DNA of 23,602 bases from Candidatus Iainarchaeum sp. (GTDB lineage Archaea; Iainarchaeota; Iainarchaeia; Iainarchaeales; GCA-2688035), in the NCBI GenBank assembly GCA_017609945.1, contig JAFCCZ010000005.1, positions 1-23,602 on the forward strand. The letters run 5' to 3'. Below the pieces are notes generated by a model. The model saw only the letters and a list, made by a program, of their open reading frames with translations, was not told where the DNA came from and did not search any database. Positions within the stretch are counted from its first letter, which is position 1; each line of letters starts with the position of its first letter. Positions 14,948-21,977 of this stretch are shown here, one piece after another. The position numbers were made by a program, and so were the translations under genes.

Positions 14948-16003
14948 ATGCAACCCTCTGAGGCAGTAAAGAAAAAGATTGACAAAGCGATATTAGAATT
15001 TCTTGACAGGCGGATAGAGCAGGCCGCAAAAGTTTCCCCTGCTTCAGAGCTTCTGATGAAGAACATCAAGGAGTTTTCGCTGCGCAGGGGAAAAAGAATC
15101 AGGCCCCTCTTTGTGGTCTACGGATTCAAGTGCTTTGCAGGGGGCGGGGAAGACAAAATAATTAAGGCATCAATCGCAACCGAGCTACTGCACGATTATC
15201 TGCTGATCCACGACGATATAATGGACGACTCAGATTTGAGGCGTGGCTTGCCAACCTTTCACAAGGTTTACGAAAAAATTTACGCAGAACAAAGTGTTTC
15301 AGACCCTGCTACCTATGCAGAAAACTCCGCAATTCTTGCCGGCGACATTCTCTCAGCAATCTCCCCGGAACCAATTCTTAACTCGGATTTTCCCGAAGGG
15401 CTGAAGATAAGGGCGGTTAAGAAATTTAATGAAACAAACTGCCAGACCGGTTTTGGGCAGGAGCTTGACGTTCTACTTGAGCTTAACGAGAACGCGAAAG
15501 CAGAGGACGTTGACTTGGTTCACACCCTCAAAACCGCAAAGTACACCGTTGAGAGTCCGCTTCACATTGGAGCAATCCTCGCAGGCGCAACAAAAGAGCA
15601 GTTAAAGATTCTTTCAGATTACGCAATTCCCGCAGGCCGCGCCTTCCAGATCCAGGATGACCTCCTTGGAGTGTTTGGCTCGGAGGAAAAGGTTGGAAAG
15701 CCGGTTGACTCAGACCTCAAGGAGGGAAAAAAGACCTTGCTCACCGTTCACGCCCTCGAGAAGGCAAGCCCAGAGCAGAAAAAGCGCCTGCATGAAATTC
15801 TCGGAAACCAGGGCATTTCAATGAAGGACGTTGAGGACGCGCGCAAAATAATTGAGGAAACCGGCTCGCTTGAACACTCCAAAAAGCTTGCAAAGCAGCT
15901 CGCGAACCAGGCGCTTGAAATCGCAAAGGCCTCAGACTTCAACCAAGAGGGAAAGGACTTCCTTATCTCAATTGCAGACAAACTCGTAAACAGAGAAGAC
16001 TGA
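14948..16003 (+). CDS. All-trans polyprenyl (geranylgeranyl/farnesyl) diphosphate synthase
   Basis: A 351-residue prenyltransferase that condenses isopentenyl diphosphate with allylic diphosphates. In archaea it feeds C20 or longer chains into ether lipids. The first Asp-rich motif is DDIMDDSD, residues 89-96; the second is QIQDDLLGVFG with Asp237-Asp238. GKRIRP near residue 48-53 binds isopentenyl diphosphate, and GFGQELD and GKKTLL are the other usual motifs. Chain length cannot be decided with certainty: the residues ahead of the first motif are ELLHDYLLIH, with a small-to-medium wall, which fits geranylgeranyl product. The ATG at 14948 is preferred over TTG 14930. The stop is 17 nt before the 3' end of the tRNA gene, which faces it. 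Confidence 0.92.
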   Translation: MQPSEAVKKKIDKAILEFLDRRIEQAAKVSPASELLMKNIKEFSLRRGKRIRPLFVVYGFKCFAGGGEDKIIKASIATELLHDYLLIHDDIMDDSDLRRGLPTFHKVYEKIYAEQSVSDPATYAENSAILAGDILSAISPEPILNSDFPEGLKIRAVKKFNETNCQTGFGQELDVLLELNENAKAEDVDLVHTLKTAKYTVESPLHIGAILAGATKEQLKILSDYAIPAGRAFQIQDDLLGVFGSEEKVGKPVDSDLKEGKKTLLTVHALEKASPEQKKRLHEILGNQGISMKDVEDARKIIEETGSLEHSKKLAKQLANQALEIAKASDFNQEGKDFLISIADKLVNRED

Positions 16004-16019
16004 TTTTAGAAGAAGGATG

Positions 16020-16091
16020 CGCCCTAGCCGGGAATCGAACCCGAGTCACAGCCTCGACAGGGCCGTATCCTAACCTCTAGACTACTAGGGC
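16020..16091 (-). tRNA. tRNA-Asp(GTC)
   Basis: A 72-nt cloverleaf on the minus strand. The acceptor arms GCCCTAG (16091-16085) and CTAGGGC (16027-16021) pair perfectly. The anticodon stem CGGCC/GGCTG closes the loop CTGTCGA with anticodon GTC. The T-arm loop is TTCGATT with stem TCGGG/CCCGG. The discriminator base at 16020 is G, as expected for Asp. CCA is not encoded, and there is no intron. It converges on the prenyl synthase gene. Confidence 0.95.
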
Positions 16092-16092
16092 A

Positions 16093-16108
16093 TTTACCAA
16101 AAGGTAAA
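16093..16108 (-). repeat. Perfect inverted repeat in the tRNA-Asp 5' leader
   Basis: TTTACC and GGTAAA (6 bp) flank AAAA, directly 5' of the tRNA-Asp gene. It would form a short hairpin in the precursor leader. It might guide 5' processing or be chance; nothing else in the sequence decides this. Confidence 0.4.
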
Positions 16109-16146
16109 CAGAAATGTCTAATTAACTGAATTGAGCAGGGCAAGGT

Positions 16147-16155
16147 TTAAAAAAT
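16147..16155 (-). terminator. T-rich stretch behind the acetyl-CoA synthetase gene
   Basis: Minus-strand TTATTTTTT about 55 nt past the stop of the synthetase gene. A T-tract like this can end archaeal transcription without a hairpin. Its edge also reads TTTTTTAAACC, so it could instead be the TATA region for tRNA-Asp. The rest of the 118-bp gap (16092-16209) shows nothing else beyond the tRNA leader repeat. Confidence 0.3.
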
Positions 16156-16209
16156 AAATTCAGCCGCTTAATTTTGCGATTATCAGGTCGGGGACTTGCT
16201 GTGTGCTCT

Positions 16210-18369
16210 TCAGTTTTTTGAATTAGGGCTTATTGTAAGGTGCCCGTACTTTTGGGGCGGGGTTTTTGGCGAAACCACTATTCTTGCGTCCACCGCAAAA
16301 AGCCTTTTCTTTGAGAGGATTATTGGGTTAAGGTCAACTTCCTCAACCTCGGGAAAATCTACGACAAACTGTGAGAAAACAACCAGAATCTTTTTGAGTT
16401 CTGATAAATCTGTTTTGAATTTTTTCCTGTAGCCCGTCAAAAGCCTGTAAACCTTGGTTCGCTTTATCATGTTTCCGGCAAGGGTTGAAGTTAAGGGCGG
16501 CAATCCAATGCTCTTGTCCTGCAGTATTTCGGTCGTAACTCCGCCCATCCCAAAAAGGATTACCGAGCCAAACACTGAGTCCTTTTTTGCGCCAAGAATT
16601 AATTCAAGGCTTCCCAAAACCATTTTTTGCACGCTTACGCCGCCAATTTTTGCCCTTGGAAAGGCCTTTCTTGCGTTTGAGCAAATTTGCTTGTAGGCGG
16701 AAACCACCTCTTTTTTTGATGTAAGATTCAGGGCAACCGCGTTTGCATCGGTCTTGTGGGTTATGTCGTCTGAAACCACCTTAAGCGCAACTGGGAAGCC
16801 GACCTCTTTTGCCCTCCTTGCTGCTTCAGCAGAATTCTTTGCAAACACTGTTTTGTTGACCGGGATTCCGTACTCTTCCAGAATGGTTTTGGAATCTATT
16901 TCGTTTAGCACGCAGTTTCCCCTCTTGAGGTTCTTTCCAATTAGGATTCTTATCTTTTCCTTGTTTGGATTGGGCCTAACAATTATTTCCCTTGGCTTCT
17001 CATACAGGTTAAGAATATTTTCCCTGTAAGAATTCATGTAGCTAAACACCCTTACCGCTTCTTCAGGGGTCTTATAAGATGGAAGTCCTCGCTTTCTCAG
17101 AACCTCCCGCGCAGGCTCAACAAAGCTTTCGCCCATCCAGCAGGCAAGCACTGTCTTCTTGCTTTTTTCCGATATATCGGCAATAACCTTTGCAACCTCG
17201 CTTGGCTTTGAGATTGCCTGCGGGCTGAGAATAACTATTGCCCCGTCAACCCCTTTCTCACTGAGCACAATCTTGGTGGCTTTTTCATATCTTCTGGGTT
17301 CGGCGTCACCCAAAAGGTCTATTGGGTTGTTTCGGCTCCAGTGCGAGGGCATTTCCCTCTCAAGCTTTTTCATTGCTCCCTTGGAGAGCTGCGCCAGCCT
17401 GCAGCCATTCTTGATTACCGCGTCAGTAGCCATTACTCCCGGACCGCCGGCATTGGTTATTATCGCAATTCTGTTTCCCTTTGGGAGAGGCTGCTTTGCC
17501 AGTGCCTCAGAGCTTCCAAGCAGATCCTGCACGTTTTCAACCCTTACAATTCCCGCTCTCCTGAACGCGGCCTCGAAAACATCGTCGTTTCCCGCCATGC
17601 TCCCAGTGTGGGATATTGCTGCTTTCGCACTTTCCTCAAACCGGCCTGACTTTGCAACAATTATCGGCTTGTTTTTTGTAAAGGCCTGTGAAACCCGCAT
17701 GAACTTTTTTGCGTCCTTAACACTTTCCATGTAAATTACGATGCTTTCCACTTCAGGGTCCTTTCCAATAAATTCAATCATGTCTGCAAAGGAAATGTCA
17801 AGCATTGAGCCAACGGAAATAAAATACTTGAACCCAACCTTTTGCTTTCGTGCCCAGTCAAGAATGCTGGAGCACAGTGCCCCGGACTGGCTTATTAGAG
17901 CCATTTTTCCCGGCAGGGCATTCATTGTGGCAAAGCTTGCGTTTATTTTTTTGTCAGGCCTAATGTATCCCAAGCAATTTGGTCCAAGAACGCGCATTCC
18001 CGTTCCCGTAATTATTTTCTTGAGTTCTTTCTCAAGCCTCGCCCCCTCTTTCCCTATCTCACTGAAGCCTGAGCTAACAACAATTGCTGATTTGGCCTCT
18101 GCCCGCACGCTCTCCCTTAAAACTTTTGGGACTATGAAGGCAGGCGTTGCTATTACTGCAAGGTCAACGCGCTCTGGCAGATCCAGAACGCTTTTGTGGC
18201 ACTGGATACCCATCACGTTTTTCCTCTTCGGGTTTACGGGATAAACGGTTCCAGAGTAACCGCTGCCAATAAGGTTTTTCATTATGGAAAAGCCAACACT
18301 GCCCTGCCTGTTGCTTGCTCCAATTACGGCAATTGAATCCGGGTCAAAAAGTTTGTTCAGGCTATTCAA
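16210..18369 (-). CDS. acd: Acetate-CoA ligase (ADP-forming), fused alpha-beta subunits
   Basis: A 719-residue enzyme that turns acetyl-CoA (or another acyl-CoA), ADP and phosphate into the acid, CoA and ATP. This is the main ATP-yielding step of acetate formation in archaea. The alpha part comes first: a CoA-binding domain (SIAVIGASNRQGSVG, residues 12-26) and two ligase-CoA domains. It contains the phospho-His of SHTGSMAGND, about residue 254. The beta part from about residue 490 is an ATP-grasp domain (GIPVNKTVF, VALKVVSDDITHKTD, GGVSVQKMV). In Pyrococcus alpha and beta are separate; the one-chain form is widespread in other archaea. No ATG lies near the start: TTG at 18369 is used, directly behind an in-frame TGA. 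The next Met is near residue 29. Confidence 0.93.
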   Translation of the reverse strand: MNSLNKLFDPDSIAVIGASNRQGSVGFSIMKNLIGSGYSGTVYPVNPKRKNVMGIQCHKSVLDLPERVDLAVIATPAFIVPKVLRESVRAEAKSAIVVSSGFSEIGKEGARLEKELKKIITGTGMRVLGPNCLGYIRPDKKINASFATMNALPGKMALISQSGALCSSILDWARKQKVGFKYFISVGSMLDISFADMIEFIGKDPEVESIVIYMESVKDAKKFMRVSQAFTKNKPIIVAKSGRFEESAKAAISHTGSMAGNDDVFEAAFRRAGIVRVENVQDLLGSSEALAKQPLPKGNRIAIITNAGGPGVMATDAVIKNGCRLAQLSKGAMKKLEREMPSHWSRNNPIDLLGDAEPRRYEKATKIVLSEKGVDGAIVILSPQAISKPSEVAKVIADISEKSKKTVLACWMGESFVEPAREVLRKRGLPSYKTPEEAVRVFSYMNSYRENILNLYEKPREIIVRPNPNKEKIRILIGKNLKRGNCVLNEIDSKTILEEYGIPVNKTVFAKNSAEAARRAKEVGFPVALKVVSDDITHKTDANAVALNLTSKKEVVSAYKQICSNARKAFPRAKIGGVSVQKMVLGSLELILGAKKDSVFGSVILFGMGGVTTEILQDKSIGLPPLTSTLAGNMIKRTKVYRLLTGYRKKFKTDLSELKKILVVFSQFVVDFPEVEEVDLNPIILSKKRLFAVDARIVVSPKTPPQKYGHLTISPNSKN

Positions 18370-18388
18370 TCAAAACCACTTAATTAAG

Positions 18389-18396
18389 CTTAAACG
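18389..18396 (-). promoter_or_regulatory. Probable TATA box of the acetate-CoA ligase gene
   Basis: Minus-strand GTTTAAGC is centred about 24 bp upstream of the TTG start. A second AT-rich candidate, TTTAAATATTT, lies at 18404-18414 and would leave a 15-nt leader holding a GTGG box. The gap 18370-18443 therefore contains the promoter; which box is used is unclear. Confidence 0.35.
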
Positions 18397-18443
18397 GTTT
18401 TGAAATATTTAAACCCTACATTCCAGGGCGTTCTCCTGGCCAA

Positions 18444-18722
18444 TCACTCTTTTTTCACAAACAGATTGCAGTGGCAGTGCCCCATTTCCTTTATCTCATC
18501 CTTGTGGAAAATGCACGGGCAGATAATTTCTTTGTCCATTTCCTTGTCTCCGCTTACCACACGGCACGGGCAGTACTTTTCACCAAACTTTTCCTCTTTC
18601 ATGAAGAGGCCCTTAATGGCCCCCTGAACAATTCTTTCATTGGGATTTAGCATAATTTGGTTTTCTTCAGCGTGCTTTTTTGCAAACTCTAAAAACTCCA
18701 GTTCTTCAGCACTCAAATCCAT
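18444..18722 (-). CDS. Ferredoxin-thioredoxin reductase catalytic-subunit-like protein
   Basis: A 92-residue protein with three CxC motifs: C51-P-C53, C68-P-C70 and C83-H-C85. The ferredoxin-thioredoxin reductase catalytic subunit has the same CPC, CPC, CHC set. There four Cys bind a 4Fe-4S cluster and two form the active disulfide that reduces thioredoxin. Spacing here is 14 and 12 residues, against 16 and 8 in the plant/cyanobacterial enzyme. No variable subunit is present nearby, as usual for archaeal and bacterial relatives. GGTGA lies 5 nt before the ATG and spans the gap to the thioredoxin stop, so the two genes are co-transcribed. Probable role: passing electrons from ferredoxin to the adjacent thioredoxin. 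Confidence 0.88.
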   Translation of the reverse strand: MDLSAEELEFLEFAKKHAEENQIMLNPNERIVQGAIKGLFMKEEKFGEKYCPCRVVSGDKEMDKEIICPCIFHKDEIKEMGHCHCNLFVKKE

Positions 18723-18731
18723 TTTTTCACC

Positions 18732-19055
18732 TTAAAGGTTTTTGTCAAGCCACTGCTTTACGCTTTCCTCTGGGAGCGCTCCAACAAACCCATTGGCAAG
18801 CTCCCCGTTCTTGAAAATCTTTACGTTCGGAATGCTTGAGACCCCGAATCTGCCGCTGGTTTCAGGGTTCTCGTCAACATTGAGCTTTACAAGCACGAAC
18901 TTGTCCCCCATTTCCTTAACAAGCTTTTCAAGAACTGGCGCAAGCATAAGGCAGGGCATGCACCACCCTGCCCAAAAGTCAACGACCACTGGGATTTCCT
19001 TGCTCTTCTCAATAACCTCTTTCTCAAAATTTGAATCGTTCACTTTAATTTCCAC
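18732..19055 (-). CDS. trxA: Thioredoxin
   Basis: A 107-residue cytosolic thioredoxin with the active site W31-C32-M33-P34-C35 inside VVVDFWAGWCMPC. The cis-Pro motif SIPNVKIFKNGE is also present. It reduces protein disulfides. CMPC is a variant of the usual CGPC, and such changes shift the redox potential. The start is GTG at 19055, because GGAGG (19063-19067) stands 7 nt upstream; a TTG at 19061 would be too close to that box. It is the first gene of a two-gene unit with the reductase-like protein. Confidence 0.94.
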   Translation of the reverse strand: MEIKVNDSNFEKEVIEKSKEIPVVVDFWAGWCMPCLMLAPVLEKLVKEMGDKFVLVKLNVDENPETSGRFGVSSIPNVKIFKNGELANGFVGALPEESVKQWLDKNL

Positions 19056-19091
19056 AGCCAATCCTCCTTAAAGGTATAAAACTACAGCATT

Positions 19092-19100
19092 CTTAAAAGC
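19092..19100 (-). promoter_or_regulatory. TATA-like box of the thioredoxin-reductase unit
   Basis: Minus-strand GCTTTTAAG, which predicts a transcript start about 27 bp on, near 19069, immediately before the GGAGG binding site. A second AT element (GTTTTATACC, 19073-19082) would place the start inside the gene and is less likely. Confidence 0.35.
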
Positions 19101-19116
19101 CTGTCTGCCGAAAGTT

Positions 19117-19857
19117 CTAATTCTCTAAAACGAGTTTCAGTCCGAGCATGAATCCGATTCCGAGCAGGAAGAACACAAAGTAGCCTGCTGTTTTCTTTAG
19201 ATTGCCTTCCCTGTGGAATTCTGGAACAAGGTCTGAGGCGGCAATGTAAATGAATCCGCCTGCCGCAAAGGGCAGAAGGATTTGTGAAATTCCTATTGCT
19301 TCTGAGAAAAAGAATCCGATAATGCCGCCAACAATGCTTGTGGTCTGGGAAAAAAAGTTGTACAAGAGTGCTTTTCTCCTGCCAAAGCCCCCGTGCAGCA
19401 GCACTCCAAAGTCCCCAATTTCCTGCGGGAGCTCGTGGCCCAGGATAAGGATTGTTGTAACAATTCCAAAACTCGTTCCGACCAAAAAGCTTGCCGCAAT
19501 AACCAGCCCGTCAATAAAGTTGTGCAGTCCGTCTCCCACAAGAATTAGATAGGTAATTTGGCGTGGGCAGTTTCCGTCGTGGCAGTGGTGCCAGTGAAGG
19601 CCCCGTTCAATTACAAAGAAAGCTATGAAGCCTACGAAAACAAAAGCAAATATTTGGGTTGTGTCTCCAAGCATTTCAATTGATTCAGCAATCATGTGAA
19701 AGAACGCACCGCTCAGCATTGCTCCTGCCGAAAAGCCAACCAGGGCAAAAATTATCCGGTTAACCCTTTCCTTGCTTAGCGCGAGGGTGAATACCCCCAC
19801 AAGCGAAATAAGGCTGTTTACAATAGTTGCAAGCAAAATCCAGGCAAGCGTGTTCAT
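19117..19857 (-). CDS. ZIP-family metal (zinc) transporter
   Basis: A 246-residue membrane protein with about eight hydrophobic helices, of the ZIP family that moves Zn and similar divalent metals into the cytoplasm. The metal path is visible in helix IV, H112-N113-F-I-D116-G, and helix V, H141-E142-L-P-Q-E146. A His-rich loop at residues 88-97 (HWHHCHDGNC) probably binds metal ahead of helix IV. Another His (His54) lies in helix II. The HNFIDG and HELPQE wording places it with the GufA/ZupT-like group. It is leaderless: the ATG is about 28 bp from TTTTTAAA at 19882-19889. Confidence 0.9.
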   Translation of the reverse strand: MNTLAWILLATIVNSLISLVGVFTLALSKERVNRIIFALVGFSAGAMLSGAFFHMIAESIEMLGDTTQIFAFVFVGFIAFFVIERGLHWHHCHDGNCPRQITYLILVGDGLHNFIDGLVIAASFLVGTSFGIVTTILILGHELPQEIGDFGVLLHGGFGRRKALLYNFFSQTTSIVGGIIGFFFSEAIGISQILLPFAAGGFIYIAASDLVPEFHREGNLKKTAGYFVFFLLGIGFMLGLKLVLEN

Positions 19858-19881
19858 TCAATCCCCTTAAGTGCCTTTAGC

Positions 19882-19889
19882 TTTAAAAA
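19882..19889 (-). promoter_or_regulatory. TATA box of the ZIP transporter gene
   Basis: Minus-strand TTTTTAAA, centred about 28 bp upstream of the ATG at 19857, in the gap after the GNAT gene. No Shine-Dalgarno box is seen, so the mRNA is probably leaderless. Confidence 0.45.
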
Positions 19890-19895
19890 CGTGCT

Positions 19896-20321
19896 TTACA
19901 GCTCTTTCTCCATTCTAAGGTGAAGCGTCCCAATCTTCGGGTGCTTGAAATAGCCTCCCTTCACTCCGTAGTCCAGTTCCTTGAAGAACTTTTTCGCGTG
20001 CTTCCGCGCGTTCACGTAAAGCCTTTCCAGCTTCTTCTTCCCGGCAATTTCCTCAAGCCTTCCCATTATCCTGCTTCCGATTTTCCTGTGCCTGAATTTT
20101 CTTTCAACTGCTACATACCCAATGTGCCCAAGTTTTCCCTCAACAATTAGCGTGCCTGTCCCAACAACCCTTTTTCCGGAGAAGGCAAGCAAGAAAATCT
20201 TGCCGGGCCCCTTCACAATCCCCTGTTTCGGAAAACCCAAGTATCTGTGAAGCAAATCGTACCGCATTTCGGCAAGCGCTTCCCACTCCCCCTTTGAAGC
20301 GGGCTGCCTTATCTCAAGCAT
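19896..20321 (-). CDS. GNAT-family N-acetyltransferase
   Basis: A 141-residue protein of the GNAT fold, which moves an acetyl group from acetyl-CoA to an amine. The acetyl-CoA loop region is RKFRHRKIGSRIMGRLEE, residues about 74-91, a variant of the R/Q-x-x-G-x-G/A motif. The preceding strand is LGHIGYVAVE, and the strand LYVNARKHAKKFFKELDYG closes the domain. The substrate is not known; a small molecule or protein N-terminus are both possible. The ATG at 20321 is about 26 bp from an A/T-tract (20344-20350), which indicates a leaderless transcript. It diverges from the aldo/keto reductase gene. Confidence 0.85.
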   Translation of the reverse strand: MLEIRQPASKGEWEALAEMRYDLLHRYLGFPKQGIVKGPGKIFLLAFSGKRVVGTGTLIVEGKLGHIGYVAVERKFRHRKIGSRIMGRLEEIAGKKKLERLYVNARKHAKKFFKELDYGVKGGYFKHPKIGTLHLRMEKEL

Positions 20322-20343
20322 ACCAAATTAGTTGTCAGAAACT

Positions 20344-20350
20344 AAAAAAA
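20344..20350. promoter_or_regulatory. A/T-tract promoter between the GNAT and aldo/keto reductase genes
   Basis: The A7 tract (T7 on the minus strand) sits in the 63-bp divergent gap. Its centre is 26 bp from the GNAT ATG. For the reductase it is 38 bp from the ATG, leaving a leader of about 13 nt. A separate box for the reductase is not evident. Confidence 0.35.
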
Positions 20351-20384
20351 GCTTTGTGGGACAAGGTATGTTAGGGCAATTGAA

Positions 20385-21209
20385 ATGATTCCAGCCGAAA
20401 CACTTAACACTGGCCAGAAAATGCCGGTTCTTGGGCTGGGAACCTGGCTGCTTTCCGGTCAGAAGTGCACACAGGCAGTTAGCCAGGCCCTTGAGCTTGG
20501 TTACACCCACATTGATACGGCGCAGGCTTACGGAAACCACCGCGAAATAGCCTGCGCGCTTGAAAACGCTGACCGCAAAAAAATCTTCATCACCTCCAAA
20601 ATCTGGATGACTGATTTTAAGGCAGACGTCGTTGGTCCGGCCTGCAATCAAATCCTTAAAGATCTTGGAACTGACTACCTTGATTTGCTTTTAATGCACT
20701 GGCCAAACAAAAAGGTTCCAATGCACAAAACCCTTGGTGCAATGAACGAGCTCGCAAAGCAGGGCAAAACAAGGGCGGCCGGGGTGAGCAATTTTACCAT
20801 CGCGCACCTCAGGGAAGCGCTTGATTCAAAGGCCGCCAAAATCAGCGTTAACCAGGTTGAATTTCACCCCCTGCTTTACCAAAGGGAATTGCTTGAGTTT
20901 TGTAAGGGCAAGGGAATTTCAGTTACAGCTTACTGCCCTCTTGGCAGGCAAGGGGACCTCAGACACCGCACCATCAACGCAATTGCTGAAAAGAATGAAA
21001 GGACTGCTGCACAGGTTTGTTTGAGGTGGCTTGTGCAAAAGGGTCTTGTGGTTATTCCAAAAGCAAGCTCTGAACCTCACTTGAAAGAGAACATGCAGAT
21101 CTTTGACTGGGAACTTTCAGAGGAAGACATTGAGGCAATTGATTCAATTAACCGAAACAAGAGGGTGTGCAATCCCCCTTTCGCGGAATTCAACAGGGGA
21201 AGTGAATGA
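20385..21209 (+). CDS. Aldo/keto reductase
   Basis: A 274-residue (alpha/beta)8-barrel NAD(P)H-dependent oxidoreductase that reduces aldehydes and ketones. The catalytic tetrad is complete: Asp44 and Tyr49 (HIDTAQAYGNHREI), Lys72 (ITSKIW) and His105 (LLMHWP). The cofactor end is VVIPKASSEPHLKEN, residues about 226-240, with the Lys-Ser pair that usually favours NADPH. Length and layout match the 2,5-diketo-D-gluconate reductase/YafB-like group; the natural substrate is unknown. The ATG follows a weak AGGG box. The stop is 3 nt before the ATG of a methyltransferase, so the two form an operon. Confidence 0.93.
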   Translation: MIPAETLNTGQKMPVLGLGTWLLSGQKCTQAVSQALELGYTHIDTAQAYGNHREIACALENADRKKIFITSKIWMTDFKADVVGPACNQILKDLGTDYLDLLLMHWPNKKVPMHKTLGAMNELAKQGKTRAAGVSNFTIAHLREALDSKAAKISVNQVEFHPLLYQRELLEFCKGKGISVTAYCPLGRQGDLRHRTINAIAEKNERTAAQVCLRWLVQKGLVVIPKASSEPHLKENMQIFDWELSEEDIEAIDSINRNKRVCNPPFAEFNRGSE

Positions 21210-21212
21210 AAG

Positions 21213-21764
21213 ATGCCACTTAGAGCTATTGTTGAAAAGGCAGCAGAGGTAAGGGAGCGGGAGATTGCTTCAAGGCTTGCGGGCTTTCTTGCAGGGGAGA
21301 AAAGTGTGCTGGATGTTGGCTGTGGTTCAGGGCAGCTTGCCCTGCGCATCTCCAAAGAGCTCGGGGTGCAGGTACAGGGCATTGACTTGCGCGCACCTCC
21401 CAATCCTGGAATTCCCTTCAAGCTGTTCAATGGAAAAGAGACCCCCTTCGGGGACAATTCATTCGATGTTGCCATTTTGGTTGACGTACTGCACCATGTG
21501 AAGGGGCAGTCTAACAGAGACAGGCTTTTATCAGAGTGCCTTCGCGTTGCAAGGCACGCAGTAATAGTAAAGGACCACTATTACACAAATTTTCTGCAGA
21601 GGGCCTGGCTTAAGTTTGTGGACACCCTAACAAACATCCCAAGCGGTGTCTCAACCCCTTTTGAGTTTGTTTCAAGGGAACAGTGGGAAACCCTGCCCAG
21701 CCAGAATGCTGAATACTGGTCCTCTTTCGGAATCCCCAACGTGCTGCTGAAATTAAAGAAATAA
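21213..21764 (+). CDS. SAM-dependent class I methyltransferase
   Basis: A 183-residue methyltransferase of the Methyltransf_11 type. Motif I is VLDVGCGSG at residues 32-40, followed by the acidic loop end GIDLRAPP. The later motif FGDNSFDVAILVDVLHHV is typical of the family. C-terminally it has a KDHYYTNFLQRAWLKFVDTL stretch, often seen in enzymes that act on lipids or hydrophobic substrates, but the substrate is not readable. The ATG is 3 nt behind the reductase stop, so it is translated from the same mRNA. The stop lies 2 nt before a 12-bp repeat (21767-21778) that recurs beyond the toxin module. Confidence 0.88.
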   Translation: MPLRAIVEKAAEVREREIASRLAGFLAGEKSVLDVGCGSGQLALRISKELGVQVQGIDLRAPPNPGIPFKLFNGKETPFGDNSFDVAILVDVLHHVKGQSNRDRLLSECLRVARHAVIVKDHYYTNFLQRAWLKFVDTLTNIPSGVSTPFEFVSREQWETLPSQNAEYWSSFGIPNVLLKLKK

Positions 21765-21766
21765 GT

Positions 21767-21778
21767 TTCCCGCCTCCC
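21767..21778 (+). repeat. 12-bp direct repeat, left copy
   Basis: TTCCCGCCTCCC, repeated exactly at 22400-22411. The two copies bracket the Doc-type module, 633 bp apart. On the minus strand the bases around this copy read like a degenerate tRNA T-arm: the loop TGCGAAT is one base from the consensus TTCGAAT, but the stem has two mismatches, so it is no working tRNA. The rest of the gap to 21843 holds a G-rich stretch with two copies of TTAGTGG (21798 and 21816) and no gene. Confidence 0.5.
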
Positions 21779-21843
21779 GGATTCGCACTCGAGGGCTTTA
21801 GTGGGTAATAGGTGGTTAGTGGTTTGTGGAGTTTTCTTTATAG

Positions 21844-21972
21844 TTATAACTCTGCTAATTGAGCATAGAATTCTTTGTATTTCTTCAGGTCTTTTTCAAC
21901 TATTTTTTTTATGTCTTTCCATTCCGCCATTGTGATTGGCTCTCTTTTTCCTTTAACCTTTATTTCCTTCAT
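21844..21972 (-). CDS. 42-residue small protein, candidate antitoxin of the Doc module
   Basis: An ATG at 21972 opens a 42-codon frame ending in TAA, 5 nt after the stop of the Doc-type gene. The protein starts MKEIKVKGKREPITMAEWKD and ends in a Lys/Glu-rich amphipathic helix with Trp, Tyr and Phe (about residues 16-42). It does not resemble Phd. Phd neutralises Doc with its C-terminal helix, and this small helical protein could act in the same way, but that is inference. It is far shorter than Phd (73 residues) and has no room for a DNA-binding domain unless it forms a minimal one. A weak AGGA box precedes it. Real coding is supported by the tight spacing and biased composition. Confidence 0.55.
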   Translation of the reverse strand: MKEIKVKGKREPITMAEWKDIKKIVEKDLKKYKEFYAQLAEL

Positions 21973-21977
21973 TTTTA

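Noticed and set aside
21767..21800. A tRNA gene on the minus strand ending at the 12-bp repeat
   Set aside because: The T-loop TGCGAAT and an acceptor-like GGCGGGA are present, but the T-stem has two mismatches. No anticodon arm, D-arm or 5' acceptor is found upstream. At most it is a remnant.
21798..21822. A CRISPR-like or tandem repeat
   Set aside because: Only two copies of the 7-mer TTAGTGG occur, without regular spacers. No CRISPR array was found in the window.
21842..21851. Perfect palindrome AGTTATAACT at the end of the 42-residue gene
   Set aside because: It is 10 bp and AT-rich, and overlaps the stop codon. Such short palindromes occur by chance, and no promoter or T-run is linked to it.
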